From Ceratotherium simum simum (Eukaryota > Chordata > Mammalia > Perissodactyla > Rhinocerotidae), in assembly GCF_000283155.1 (NCBI RefSeq), contig NW_004454179.1, positions 11,684,973 through 11,748,972 of the forward strand: 64,000 nt of DNA, written 5' to 3'. The notes under the pieces are model-generated. The model made no database searches. It was not told where the DNA came from and saw only the letters and a program-made list of their open reading frames with translations. Of this stretch, positions 1 to 13,300 are shown in pieces. The position numbers and the translations under genes are program-made. The number at the start of each line of letters is the position of its first letter. Positions within the stretch are counted from its first letter, which is position 1.

Positions 1-629
1 AGCTTTAGGCTCAGGAACTCCATTAATTTCAGGTACCAGGAAAGAGAAAATGGTAAGAATTTTTTCTAATTCCCACCACTTAAAACTAGGTGCTCCTACA
101 TTACACTGTGCTACCTCTGGAGCAACTTTGTCACTCGCAAAGCTTTGTCACGTCACTGCCTTTTTTTCCTACGTATGTTCCCCTTTCAAGGACAATGCAG
201 GCAGTTCTGCAGAACCTTTGCAGGCCTTGATGAAGGCCTCTTTGGCTACTCCTTGTGGATATTTAACACATGAATGGGAGCAGAGTTTCCCCCTTGGCAG
301 CATTTGTGTTAGCTTCCAGCATGGTTCTGGTTGTCTGAGCTACCTTTTCCCCTCTTCTTATTCACAGCTGAATTCTCCCTCCTTCAGTTAGCCAGCCTCC
401 AGTCCTGTTTAGTTAAGCTTGGTAACAGGATTCTTGCTCTGTGTCATATTGTTTTAAATAAGAATGAAACCAAAGCAGGAAGAGGTCTCTGATTTGCTGT
501 AATGTGGCACCCAGAGATGAGTATTGGCAGCAGTGACTTTCTTCCACCTACTCCTCTACCTCAGTTGCATCTGAACACAAAATTCCAGAAGCAACCAGAG
601 AGAGATGTGTGTTAAAAGAGAACACCCGA

Positions 630-874
630 GGGGCTGGCCCGGTGGCGCAAGCAGTTAAGCGCGCGCGCTCCGCTGCAGCGGCCTGGGGTTCGCCGGTTCG
701 GAGCCCGGGCACACACTGATGCACTGCTTGTCAAGCCATGCTGTGGTGGCCTCCCATATAAAGTGGAGGAAGATGGGCATGGATGTTAGCCCAGGGCCAG
801 TCTTCCTCAGCAAAAAAAAAAAAGAAAAAAAGGAGGCCTTGGCACAGGGCTGATCTCACAAAAAAAAAAAAAAG
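630..874 (+). repeat. ERE SINE (tRNA-derived, perissodactyl type)
   Basis: A tRNA-like head (GGGGCTGGCCCGGTGGCGCA, then a GGTTCG B box) is followed by the body with TTAGCCCAGGGCCAGTCTTCC and two A-rich tracts. A short AGAACAC sequence occurs on both sides and is probably the target-site duplication. Confidence 0.9.
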
Positions 875-991
875 AACACGAAAAGAGAAAGGCAGCAACC
901 TTGGCATTCCAAGCTCTGGCCCTATTCGGCCCTTGCTTGGGCCAAAATCATATTTTCAGGCCCTTCCTCTATGAAATGAATAGCTTTACAC

Positions 992-1180
992 CAGTGATTC
1001 CCAAAGTGTGGTCCCCTGACTAGCATTGTTAACTTCATTTGGAATCTTGTTAGAAATGCAGATTCTCAGGCCCCGCTCTAGACCTACTAAATCAAAAATT
1101 TGGGGAGTGAGCCCAGCAATTTGTATTTTTAACAAGCCCGCCAAGTGATTCTGATGTATGTTTAAGTTTGAGAACCACTG
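992..1180 (-). mobile_element. MER5A, hAT-Charlie DNA transposon fossil
   Basis: The 189-bp element has imperfect terminal inverted repeats: it starts CAGTGATTCCCAAAG and ends TTTGAGAACCACTG. It is flanked by an 8-bp target duplication, CTTTACAC at 984-991 and TTTTACAC at 1181-1188 (7 of 8 match). Length and ends fit full-length MER5A, lying in reverse orientation. It is non-autonomous, ancient and carries no gene. Confidence 0.85.
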
Positions 1181-1370
1181 TTTTACACAGTGAAGTTCGT
1201 GTTAAGGAGCTCATTAAACCTGGTTATGGGCAAAGATTCTCAGGTAGCTCAAGGAGCAACTGGTTAGGGAATAGAGAGGAGAAAACCAAAGTCTCTTAAA
1301 GCGGTCCCTAGACAGGATGTCTTGTCTTTTCTCTCCACATCATTTAGTCTTTCCTTTTTCACTGGAGCAG

Positions 1371-4300
1371 ATCCCACTCATGAGGGCACAGCAGAGGGCA
1401 TGGAAAACATGGCAGATGCTGTCACACACGCCCGTTTTGTGGGCACGGATCCTGCCAGCGATGAGGTTGTCCTGATGAAAATCCTTCAGGTAAATGGAGG
1501 GGAAGAGCAATTAGGCTAATGGCCAGGAGCTGGTGCCGCCAGCTCTACTTACCCGTACCCGGGTCTGTCGGCAGCATGAAGCTGTGTTTTGACTCCACTG
1601 GGGCTTAGGGAGCTACTTTGTTTCCAAACTAGCAGCTCAGGTACCCAAAGTAAAAGCTTTTTCTAAGGAAAATAATTAAAAGCTTTAATGAATTGATATC
1701 AAATATCGGAAGTCCTTAATACATTTGTACCTCTGGCAGACTGTATCTGTGCCATCATCTATTGGGCTTGTGGGCTAGGGCTGGAATGAGTGCTGAACTA
1801 TGTCAGGGTCACGCAGAGTAAAGACAGTTCCCAAGACAAGCTCCTGGGAGATCCCCCTACCAACTGAAACGAGGTCAACATTCTGGCTAACCTCTCCTTC
1901 TCACCCGAGTGCTTCCGTAGGAGACTAGAGGAACAGGAGGCAGCTTCTCTCCCCTCAGGTACCCTCTTCACCCAGCCTGCCTTGTTTATTACAGTATCTC
2001 CTCTTTCTTCGTGCTAGGTGCTGCGGACTCTGTTGCTGACCCCAGTGGGTGCCCACCTAACCAATGAATCTGTGTGTGAGATTATGCAGTCTTGTTTCCG
2101 GATCTGCTTTGAAATGAGGCTCAGTGGTAGGTACTTAAATATTGGGCCCTTCACCATTCCTGGGAACGGTGTCTGTAAGTATGTGTACAGGATGCTGTCC
2201 CTGAACCCCAGAAGGATGGAAAACTCAGGACTACTCTATCACCTACCTTGAGGAGCCATAGGGTTCTAGAAGTCTCTGTACTTAGTTGTTTGTTGTACAG
2301 CTAGAATAGAGACCTTAGCTCATTGTGCCAGGGCAGGAATTGGGATAGATCCCAGACTGACTCAGCCCAGGCACTAAATCTCCCTTCCTTGGGGTTTCTG
2401 GGATTGACACCAGCCTGCAACCCCTGAGAACACATCTTTGCGCCCCTTTTTCTCCTGACTCAGTAGTGCCACCTAGTGGGTCAGTGAAGTCATGGCTGCC
2501 GGGTTGAGCTCGAGCTGGTTTTAATAAGTTTGGCATAATCCTTAGTAAACAAGGTTTGGAGGGGAGTCTGTTCTGAGAAGCCTCCTGATAATAGCACAGC
2601 AAGTAATGACACCTGTGTTATTTGTTTTTGCCTGGGCAGAGTTATTGAGAAAATCCGCAGAGCACACTCTCGTAGACATGGTGCAGCTGCTCTTCACAAG
2701 GTAAACCTGCTGCTGTTTGCTTCAGCCTGGCTGCCCAAGCCTCCTGAGCCTGCCTGCTTCCACACAGCCACTTCAGGGACCTGGCCAACCCCACAGCCAC
2801 ATCAGAGGCCACTGGGATTATGGATGGGGGGAGTTCTCTGGGCCCAGGGTTGCCGAGCAAGGGAGAAGGAGGAGGGAGCTGGCTTGGCCTCAGGGGGAGA
2901 CAGAGGGTTATTTGATCTAGGCTGACAGACCTCGTTCTGCTTGCCAAACTTGTGTCTGTTTCTGTACAGGTAGCAGCTGGGAAAGGGAACCCAGAGAGGA
3001 AGCGAAACTCAAGGGACCCTGGATAGGTTGCTGAGCTCCCAGAGCTCAGCTAAATTTCTGTGAAGAAGGACCAAGGCTAGGGTGACTAACAGTCCTGGTT
3101 TGCCCAGACTGTCCCAATTTTGGCACTGAAAGTCTCGGGCAAACCGAGACTGTTGGTAACCATCATCAAGGCCCTCAACTTAGGGCCTAGGAGGCCTTTC
3201 TATACTATGCCTAACTGTCTGTTTCCTACACCTCCTTTCAATAGACTAATTTTGAGAAGAGCTGAGGTAAAGGCTTTAAAGCCTCCTCTAGGGGATATTG
3301 ATAATGGGGGAGGTTATACATGTCTGGGGGCAGGGGTTATATGGGGAATCAATGTACCTTCTGCTCAGTTTTGCTGTGAACCTAAAATTTCTCTAAAAAA
3401 TAGTCTATTAAAGAAAAAAAGCTCCCCTTGGGATTTCTTTTTGCTTTCAGATCTGTAAATAATAATCCTTATTATCTACAAACTAGACCTGCCCCTGGAC
3501 CCTGCTGCAAAGACTTTCTTACTCCTCAGGCTCAAATTTACTAGTTTCAAAATTTCAACCTGCCTTTTACTTCTCACCCTGTCCCCAGTCTCCTGGGGTT
3601 TTGATAGACTGCACTCTCCCCATCTCGTGGCTTTCAGCAATACTTGCCAAGTGAACACAAGTAGGAAGGAGTCGTTTAAGGATGAAGAGCCCTCACAATC
3701 CGGTAGCTCTTAGTCACCTTGTCCTGATGACTACCTTCTTTTTTAGAAAGTGTCTATGTCATGCATCCCCCAGTTCCTGTGGCTCTTTGATGAAGCCCTG
3801 AATATGGTGAAATTAGCCTGCTTCTCTTCCTAGCTTTTCCTGAGAGACAGGGTATGCTCTGGCCCAGAGCATCTTTGGGCTGTGGCTGGTGTGGAGGGGG
3901 AGGTTTGTTATTATCCCTAATGACATCCATGGGTCTCTCTATTCTATAGGTTACCTCAGTTTAAAGAAGAACCCAAGAACTATGTGGGGACCAACATGAA
4001 GAAGGTATGACTTGCTGTCCCTCATCCAAACCTTAATCTCCCAACTTCAGTGCTATGGGGATTTTCCTGGATACCCTTGCTTAGCAAATACGTGCCTTTG
4101 CCTAAACAGGTCTGCTTGGTATCTAGATATGGCTATCACTCTTTTAGTGAGAAATTTATTCTTTCCCAGATACCTCTCCTTCCCCATCCTTTCCTTTCCA
4201 GCCTATCTTTGTTGACCACACATAAGCTGGTGACCCAGTCCTTCACAGAAACTGGGTGAGGCCCAATAGGCTAGGCTAAATATGTATGTTGACAGAAGTC

Positions 4301-7300
4301 AAAGTCCTGCCATGTCCTCAGGGCCCAGCTTTGTCAGCAGGTAGGAAGCCTAGAGAAGCTATGCCCCAAATCCCACCCTAGTGCTGGATTAGGCTGGGCT
4401 CGCTTGGGCTAGTCTCTGTTGACAAGACAAATCAAGCCTGACTCCAGATCAGAAGGTTCTCAAACTGCTAGGAGAAGAGTGGTGGTCAGAAGAACGGCCT
4501 CTTTCTATCTTGAACTGAAGCCCCGGACTTCACAGCCCTCTGATGAGGATTCTGCTTGCAGCCCTAAGAGGTTCTGCCCATGGAGATGACCCTTGGCTGT
4601 TTGGTGCATGCACCTGACCTTCTCCTCTCCCCTGCCATCCATCCCCATTCCTGCTTTGTGCCCTGTTGGCGTGTGTCTAAGTTTATTTCACTCTGTTTAA
4701 ATCGTTCGTTTGACTGTCTTTCACAGATTTCTCCATGTCTCCTCAACAAACTGGAGCTAAGTAGTGGGGAGCAGACCAAAGCCCTGAACCAGTTAGAGAG
4801 GGTACTACTCTTTAAGAACCTCAAGGTCTCTCTCCCTCTCCCTCTCCTTTCCCCCTTTTTATTTACTTATTTAAATGTTTATTTTTTATATGTAACATCT
4901 GGGTCACATTTCCATTGTGTAGAGCACAACTTACCCCTCCCTAGTAACACAGCACGGCTTTGGAAGAGTTGCATGTGTTTATAGCTTTGCGATGTTGGGA
5001 ATCCTCCTGGGGAGTCTGTTTGCCTGGATCCAGAAGGAAGCCTTGAACTGGTGATACATCATGTAGTGAGCCTAGATGGAGAGCTTGGGTCCTGCTGACA
5101 TCTTGTGGGGACGCTTAATATCTACCATTTCTAGGGGAACCATGAAGGACCTCCAAGCAAGACCCTTCCCTTCTCTACGCTCTCCCTGTCTCAGAGCTCA
5201 CAGAGAGAGCTTCAGCAAAGTCCTTGACTCTATTTGGATACCTAACGGGGTTTGGAAGGAAAGGGTAGTCCATCTAGTTGGGGTCTTTTTTTTCTTGGTT
5301 ACCATTAAAGGGGTCATTTCAAGGTTTAGGACTCTGGATGGATGGAAGGGAGCTAGGTACCAGGATAGCTCAGGACACTGGGAATTCTTTGGGATCTGCA
5401 AAGATGCCTTCTGTCCTTTAAAAGTCAAAATGTAGGGGAGCTTAGGAGAGGGATCCAAACTAAAGATTACTCTAATCCCCATATCCCTGCCTTAGGGAAA
5501 GGAGGAAGAAAAGGAGGTATGGGTTGTCTAGGTTATCTGTCACAAGACTGTGCGTGCTAGAGGTTTGGTTGTAGGTATCCAGGTCATTGAAGATAAAGAG
5601 AACTCTGTGTGTGTCTAGACCTAGCTAGACAGTCCATAGGCCTGTGTTCTCTTTGCATGCATTGTCTCAAGTTTCATTTGTGTGCTTGCCTAATCTCAAG
5701 TTGCTGCTTCACTGGCTATCCAGCAATTTGCCATGATTCTTAACCTAAGACCTGCCCTTTCTCTGCAAAGTTTATACTGTCCTTTGGAAATATATGGATA
5801 ATGTGGTGTAGGGTTCCATGAACACCTACTGCCCCTCCACCTTAGGACCTTAGGACAGGGAGCACAGCTATACTTTTTAAGGGCTGAGACTTTTGTGAGA
5901 AATGGCAGGCTCTCAGCCCCTACTTCAGCCAGGAGGCAGAGAACACTCATTGAAAAGATCAGGTTGGACTAGCTTTGCAGAGAATATAGAAGGAAACAGT
6001 TAGGAAGGATTGATACTAGTGTAGCAAGAATCTCAATGAGTGACTGGCTTCTCAGTGGAAGTAGGACTGCCTGGACTCCCTGAAATTGAGGGGCTGCCTG
6101 GAGAGAAGAGATATCTCACAAAAGTGGATCCAGATATTAGTACTTTTTGGAGCTCAGTGACAATTGCCAATAAGCCAGGGGGTTCTTATTTTTCCTCATT
6201 GGTCTCTTGGGCTTCTTGCCTGTCTGCATGTTTGGCTGACTCTTACCCCCAGAACATTTTTTACCATGAACTTGACCCAGATGAGCTTCAATGGTTCCTG
6301 GAGAGAGCATCTTGGTTCCTGCTCAGCCACAGTGCTCAGAGCACTTGAAGCTCCATTCTAGGCATATGACTGCAGGCATTTTGGAGATGGAGGGACAAGA
6401 AGTGTAAACCCAATGCAGGCTGTTGCTGTGTTACTAAGAGCTGGGGGCGAGGCTCAGCTGTTGGGCCTCTCTCCTTTATGGGTGGAGCTATGGGTAGGGA
6501 AGGAAGAATTATGTGGTTTCTAAGCAAGGGATCAAAGGTTACCCAGGTTCTGGAGGGCTTGGGGGAGGTTGAGGAAGGGGACATGTCCCCCAAATATCAG
6601 AAGGAATTGAGCAGGCCAAGGATAATATGGGTATATTCAGCCTTTAGACAGAGGCAGGGAGGAAAAGTGCTTCTACTCTCTTTAGAGTCATTCTAATGGT
6701 TCCTGGAAGAGAATTGCTGTTGCCCAATCCAGGAATGGTCCATCAGCCTAGGAATAGTTTACTTTAGCTCTGTAGAGGGACTGGGTTCAAATGCTAACTG
6801 AGAAGGCAGCAGGACAAGGAAAATGAAATGGGCCTAACTAAACAAAGCAGCTGTGAACCTAGGGTGGAGAAAATGCATAAAGACTTACATCCTAGAGTAG
6901 TCAACAGATGATAGAGATTTTCCTCTGTGACTAAAAGGAAGCTATAGGAGAAATAGAAATACAGCAAGAGAGAGGGAAATGGAATAGAGCAAAAGTCCAA
7001 AAAATCAGTAGCCTTACCATCTGAAAACATAAAATTGCATTTAGAAAGACCAACAGTGAGTACAGGAGGTTTCATTGATATACCAAAATTGAGAGCAGTA
7101 GAGAGCAGAACAGTAGCGTGACATCACTCTCCATCCTTAACTCCACAAATCAACTGGGATACCACTCCTTCCTTAACTCCAAGGAATGAGCCTTTGACCA
7201 ATTTGATGCAGAAATTCCAGAGAGTAAGGCTCTCATAGTTGGATAAAAACTAGGAGTAGGAGGCTGCTCTGCAGGTAGTTGAGGAGGAAAGCCCAGGAGT

Positions 7301-10300
7301 CCAGGACCTATAGGTCTGAAGCTTCGGGCAAAGGAGCCCCTGCCCTTACCCTTTCTGCAGGAGAGTCAGGCACCATTTACAGGACTCGGGATTGCCACCC
7401 AGGACTCAGGGAAGCAGAGTGATGTGTGAGGGCTGGCCTTATCAATGACCAGCCTAAAAGCAGAATGTCACCTTCCACGTGGAGGCTGCCAGGCTGACCT
7501 GTAAAGTGGCAAGAGTAGAAGCCAGGTTAGAGGGGTAGCAATGTGTTCTGATGGTCTAGATTCTTCCTTTGGCACAGATGTGGGGTGTAGGCTGTTTTCT
7601 AGGGACTAGTAGGACTAAGAGAAGGGAGATTTCTAGGAATAGAGTATTAATTTGAATACCAGTGCTAATGAGGTGTGATATTTGCAGCTGAAAATGAGAG
7701 CAGGAGGCATGAGTGATTCATCCAAGTGGAAGAAACAGAAGAGATCCCCCCGGCCCCCACGCCATATGACCAAAGTCACACCAGGTTCAGAGCTACCCAC
7801 CCCCAATGGAACCACCTTATCCTCTAACCTCACTGGTGAGTGCCCTAGGCTGCTTCCTCTGATTAGAATAGATAGAAGAAAAGCTCCTTCCTTTCTTAGG
7901 GATTTTGACATTGAAGACCAACCGACTGATGGGTTTTGGTCTTTCTGCTGAGAGCAAAAAGAGAAAACTCCAGATCAGATCAGACTTTAACCATTTGGCA
8001 ATTCTGCTTTGACTTAAGGTTGTTATCCTTCCAGAGGGACTCTGACTACTTTAGAGACCAGTGTGTGTGGAGATTAGTATGCAGTCTAGGAAACAGAGCC
8101 CTGGTATCATAGAGTGTATGTGTTTCCCACAGAATCTGTCTTCTTCAGGCCTCACTTACTTTGCTTGGCAGGTGGCATGCCCTTCATTGATGTGCCCACT
8201 CCCATCTCCTCTGCAAGTTCAGAAGCTGCTTCAGCAGTGGTCAGCCCCTCTACAGACAGCGGCCTGGAGTTTTCCTCCCAGACTACTTCCAAGGAGGACC
8301 TCACTGACCTGGAGCAACCTGGCTCTCCAGGGTACAGCACAGCTGCAGAGCCTGGCAGCAGCGAGCTAGGGGTTCCTGAGCAGCCTGAACTCCAGGTATG
8401 GGTTTGCTTTCTAAAGGCCCCTCTCTAGTCTACTACTGTGGGAATTGGCTTGATCCTTTGGATCCTTTATCCAGGCCTTTGCTCAAAAGAAGTTTAGGGT
8501 AGGGGGGTTCTTCTCTGTTTCCTAGAATTAGCTGTGCTGCCTAGAAAACCCACAGCATGACTCATGTGAAAGGTAGCTCATGGGATTTATCAAGTTATGC
8601 ATACAGGTGTGCTTGGCAAAGGTGAGAGAGTGGCCATGGCTTTTTCTGGAAGGTAGTAATCTAAATCCCAAGCCTATGAGAGCCTCTGTTGCCTCTAGGG
8701 TTCTGGTCACTGTAGGTCAGTGATGCCTTAGGAGATGTTTTCTGAGTCCTTCATCATACTCCTGTCCTGAGCCATCTTGCATTGATTCATAGCCCACTGA
8801 GCTGGCCCTACACCTGAGACACTTAGAGGACAGATTCTTCGGGGTAGTAAGTTCCAAGTTGCTCGTGCCTCATCCCTATTCCTATATCCCCTTTTTTGTT
8901 CATAGCAGGAAGGGGCCCATGTGGAAAAGGGCCAATCAGCATCCGTGGAATCCATCCCTGAAGTATTAGAGGAGTGCACATCCCCTGCTGACCACTCTGA
9001 CTCTGCCTCTGTCCATGACATGGATTACGTCAATCCCCGGGGTGTGCGCTTCACACAGTCCTCCCAGAAAGAAGGTGAGTACTCTCTAGCAGGCTCTGCC
9101 CATTCACCTTCTGTATCCTACCCACTAAGCTGCTTGAGCCTAGACCATCTTGGACCCAAGGTGTCTGCTGGTCCAAGTTGTAGGCCATTTTCTAGTCAGG
9201 AAATGGAAATCAAGCCAGAGGACTGTTGGAATGGATGGAGTCCTTCCCTAACTTATAAAGAGAGGGAGTTTGGTGGACAATAGGAAGTGAGAGGGAAGAA
9301 TAGAAAGCTCGAGACTTTTAACAAAAAGATAAGATCATCAATTCTGATTCCCTTCAATAAGTGAGACTAGTCTCCTTACTGCCCCAGAAAAAACTTTTTT
9401 TTACTTGAAGAGAATCACTTATCTGAAATTGTCTTGTATAATGCAGGGCAGGCTAGGCCAGGGTGTCAAGCCAGTTGTTTCTTAGAAGTCTCACTTCTCT
9501 CTTGGCCTTCCCCAGGTACAGCTTTGGTCCCCTATGGTCTTCCCTGCATTCGCGAGCTCTTCCGCTTCCTCATCTCCCTCACCAATCCACACGACCGCCA
9601 CAACTCAGAGGTTATGATCCACATGGGACTGCATTTGCTGACAGTGGCTCTTGAATCAGCTCCTGTAGCCCAGTGCCAAACCCTTTTGGGCCTCATCAAG
9701 GATGAGATGTGCCGCCACTTATTCCAGGTAAGATTGGATTTCTAGAGGGGCTCCAAACCCCTAGCTGTTTTTCAGAGTCTCTCAAGGGCCAGGGGAGCAC
9801 AGGGAGGTTTGGCTGATTTGTACGAAGAGTATAGGACCGAGGAAAGAACCTCCCTCCCCAGTTGGCCAGTGGCCGTAGTTGAGAGGACTCCAGTAGTTCT
9901 CCAGGGATTCTGGCAGCCAAAGAGAAATATAGGAATGGCTAAGTATAGAGTTCCCGCAGAGCACAGGACCTTAGTGGCAACTTCACACAGTTTATTCTCC
10001 TGCTTTTCTCTTGGTTGAGCCATAGTCCGATTCAGAAACCTAATAGCCTACCCTACTCTCATCTCCAGCTACTCAGTGTAGAGCGATTGAACCTTTATGC
10101 TGCTTCCCTGCGAGTATGCTTCCTACTGTTTGAGAGCATGAGGGAGCACCTCAAGTTCCAACTGGAGGTGAGTTTCTTGAACTTGGAAGAAGAAGAAAAA
10201 AGAATAGGAAGATGTATGGCATCTTCAGTGGGCCCAGCTCTGTCATGCTTCAGGGGGTGGATTTAGGGGCTTCTGTAGGAGAGTACTTTTAACATGCATA

Positions 10301-13300
10301 GTTTGGTTCATTGGCTGGCTTCTTTAGTGAAGAAGTTAAAAGGAGCCCAGAGAGGGGGCTGGCCCAGTGGTGTAGTGGTTAAGTTCAGCATGCTTTGCTT
10401 TGGCAGCCTGAGTTCACGGGTTTGGAACCCCAGGTGCAGTCCTACAGCCATCCTGTGGTGGCACCCCACACTCAAAATAGTGGAAGATTGGCCACAGATG
10501 TTAGCTCAGGGCGAATCTTCCTCAGCAAAAAAAAAAAAAAAAAAGACCCCAGAGAAAACTGGCTGGCTATTAAATGGGAGAACCCAAATATGAGGACTGG
10601 CAGGTAACCTCACCATGAGTGGGTACAGCTCTTCTACCTAGCAGTTCCTCTGCAAGACAGGCAGGCAAGCCAAGCTGGCTTTGTCACTAAATTGCAAAAA
10701 GGACCTCTGAGTAGGGTCAGGCCATGCTCACACAGAGAGCACAAAAAGGGCAATAGGCAACTTGTTTTGGGTCAGATGTGAGGTAGAGAGCCAGGCCTCC
10801 CCTAACATGGAGGCAAAAGAGGGGGATGTATTTAGGGGATAGAATACCTTTAAGTGTGTCTTACTGCATGCCTCCTGGCTGGGCTTCTTCCTGATTAATG
10901 TTTTTCCTATCCAATTTGTCTCTTCCTTGAATCCTTTCCCCACCCAAATGGCAATTACTGGGTTATTGCCAGATGTACATCAAAAAGCTCATGGAGATCA
11001 TCACTGTGGAGAATTCCAAGATGCCTTATGAGATGAAGGAGATGGCACTGGAGGCTATTGTGCAGCTCTGGCACATCCCCAGCTTTGTCACCGAGCTCTA
11101 TATCAACTATGATTGTGACTACTACTGTTCCAACCTCTTTGAAGACCTCACCAAGCTGCTGTCCAAGGTGCTGAGCGTTATTTCCAGCCTCTAGAATGAA
11201 GGGGCTATTAAGGAAGTCTCTCTGGTGGTAGTGAGGATGCTACATACAAGGAGGGAAATACTTAAGAGTTGGTGAACAGGAAGAAGAAAGGCATTTTCTC
11301 AGGGCAATGTAGAAATTATAGGAAGTTTCAGGATTTTTGGAAAAGGATCAGTTCAAGTGTAAAGTATTCTAACCTCCAGTCTACTGGATCTGTTTACTTT
11401 CCAGAATGCCTTCCCTGTGTCTGGTCAGCTGTATACAACACACCTACTGTCTCTTGATGCCTTGTTGACAGTGATTGACAGCACTGAGGCCCACTGCCAG
11501 GCCAAAGTCCTTAACAATCTTACCCAGCAAGAGAAGAAAGAGGCACCCAGACCTGGCTACGAGGCAGTAGATGGCATCCAAGAAACCAGCAATAGTGAGA
11601 GGCATTTCTTTCTTTGAGGATCCCCGGCTTCTATGCTTATCCCTTCTCTACTCACTGAATCCTTTCTCTTGCCCTTATATCACTTCCTCTGGGGCACTCC
11701 CAATTCTGTGTTTCTGAGGTTTGGTGGACTGAATCATAGGCCAGGCAGGCAGGTTAGCAGGACTCATAGATTTTTTCCCTTTCTCCTCCTCCACAGTTGG
11801 GCTTTTTTACAGAATTATTATTTCTTTATGGAGAGAAAAGAGAACATAGATTAAAGGATATAGGAGGGCCGGCCCGGTAGCGTAGTGGTTAAGTTCACAT
11901 GCTCTGCTTAGGTGGCCCAGAGTTCACAGGTTCAAATCCTGGGCATGGACCGAGGCACTGCTCATCAAGCCATGCTGTGGCAGTGACCCACATACAAAAT
12001 AGAGGAAGATGGGCAGAGATGTTAGCTCAGGGCCAATCTGCCTCACAGAAAAATAAAATAAAATAATCAAAAGGCTATAGGACTTCTGTCCCTAAAAGCT
12101 CCAGGCCCTACTTTCCCTCACCCCCAGTATCTGCCTCCACTCTAATCTTCTCTGACTTCCCCTTGAGATTGAGGTTGCAGAAGATCAAGGAAAGTGACTG
12201 GGTAATCTCTTTATTAAATTATAGAATCTAATGCTTGGCTGACCTGGAACAGTGACTACTTATTTGGGCTTGGGTTTGTCCTGTTCAAGTCTGGTGACCT
12301 ATGTGGAAGCATGCAGGTCTCTTTGGCCTGGGACTCAACTTCTCCTGCAGCTCTGCCTTGGCTTCCTACCCCATAAGTCTTCATTTATCTTCTTCTCTCT
12401 TACCAGCTGAGAGAGCAGCCAGTGATGGGAAAGCTGTGGGCATGGCCCCAGACATCCCAGGCCTGCATCTGCCAGGTGGAGGGCGGCTGCCAGCAGAACA
12501 TGGGAAGCCAGGATGCAGTGATCTGGAGGAAACTGGTGACTCTGGGGGTGGGTACTGGGTGTCCTTTATCCTAAGTCCCTTCAACTGGAGGGCCTGGTGG
12601 AAAGCAGAGGGGAGGGGAGCAGAGACACTTGGGGCAGTACCTCAGTGAAGCTTGGCTGCTCATCATGCCTTCAGACCCAGAGAGAGGAAAGAAAACATTT
12701 GGATCCCCAGAAGATAGGACTTCTAGGGAAGTGGAAGACTGAGGATATACTTCACTAGAGAGTATATCGGCAACCTTCCAAAAGTCATTATCCTGGTAAA
12801 AGAGGTCTTATGGGTTTTCCCCTCTCTTCCTCCCATTCCTAGCTGACAAAAAGTTTACCCGGAGGCCACTTCGATTTTCCTGTCTCCTGCCAGATCCACG
12901 GGAATTGATTGAAATTAAAAACAAAAAGAAGGTATATACAGATATCCCCAAAGCTCAGCCTCTGCCCACGTCTGTCTGGGCATTCTTTGTAGGGTTTCTG
13001 TCCCAGAGGATGAGGGAGAGTCTAGCAGCTCATTGAACAGCTTCCTAAGGCTAGTCTTTGGGTTTATTGAGACTTCAGCAACCCCCCAGTCTCCTTTGAA
13101 GCCCTTCCCTTACTCCTAAGCCATGTAATAGTTAGGCGTACCCTGTTGTGTGCCCCTGGGCAAGTGCTTCCCTAGTGGAGAGCCAGGTGTTACTGGTGGT
13201 GACAGGAGCCCTGGAAGCTGGTATCATGTAGGTCACTGAAGGTTATTGGTCATCTCAAGCTGTGGCATGATGATTGGCAATAAAAGGGAATTGACATTTA

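Larger units (their letters stand above)
1..1370 (+). other. GBF1: GBF1 intron (partial, upstream of first visible exon)
   Basis: This stretch ends with a splice acceptor (CTGGAGCAG) at 1370 and has no recognisable coding exon. It holds an ERE SINE and a complete MER5A element, listed separately. The first exons of GBF1 (about 98 residues plus the 5' UTR) must lie to the left of the window. Confidence 0.8.
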
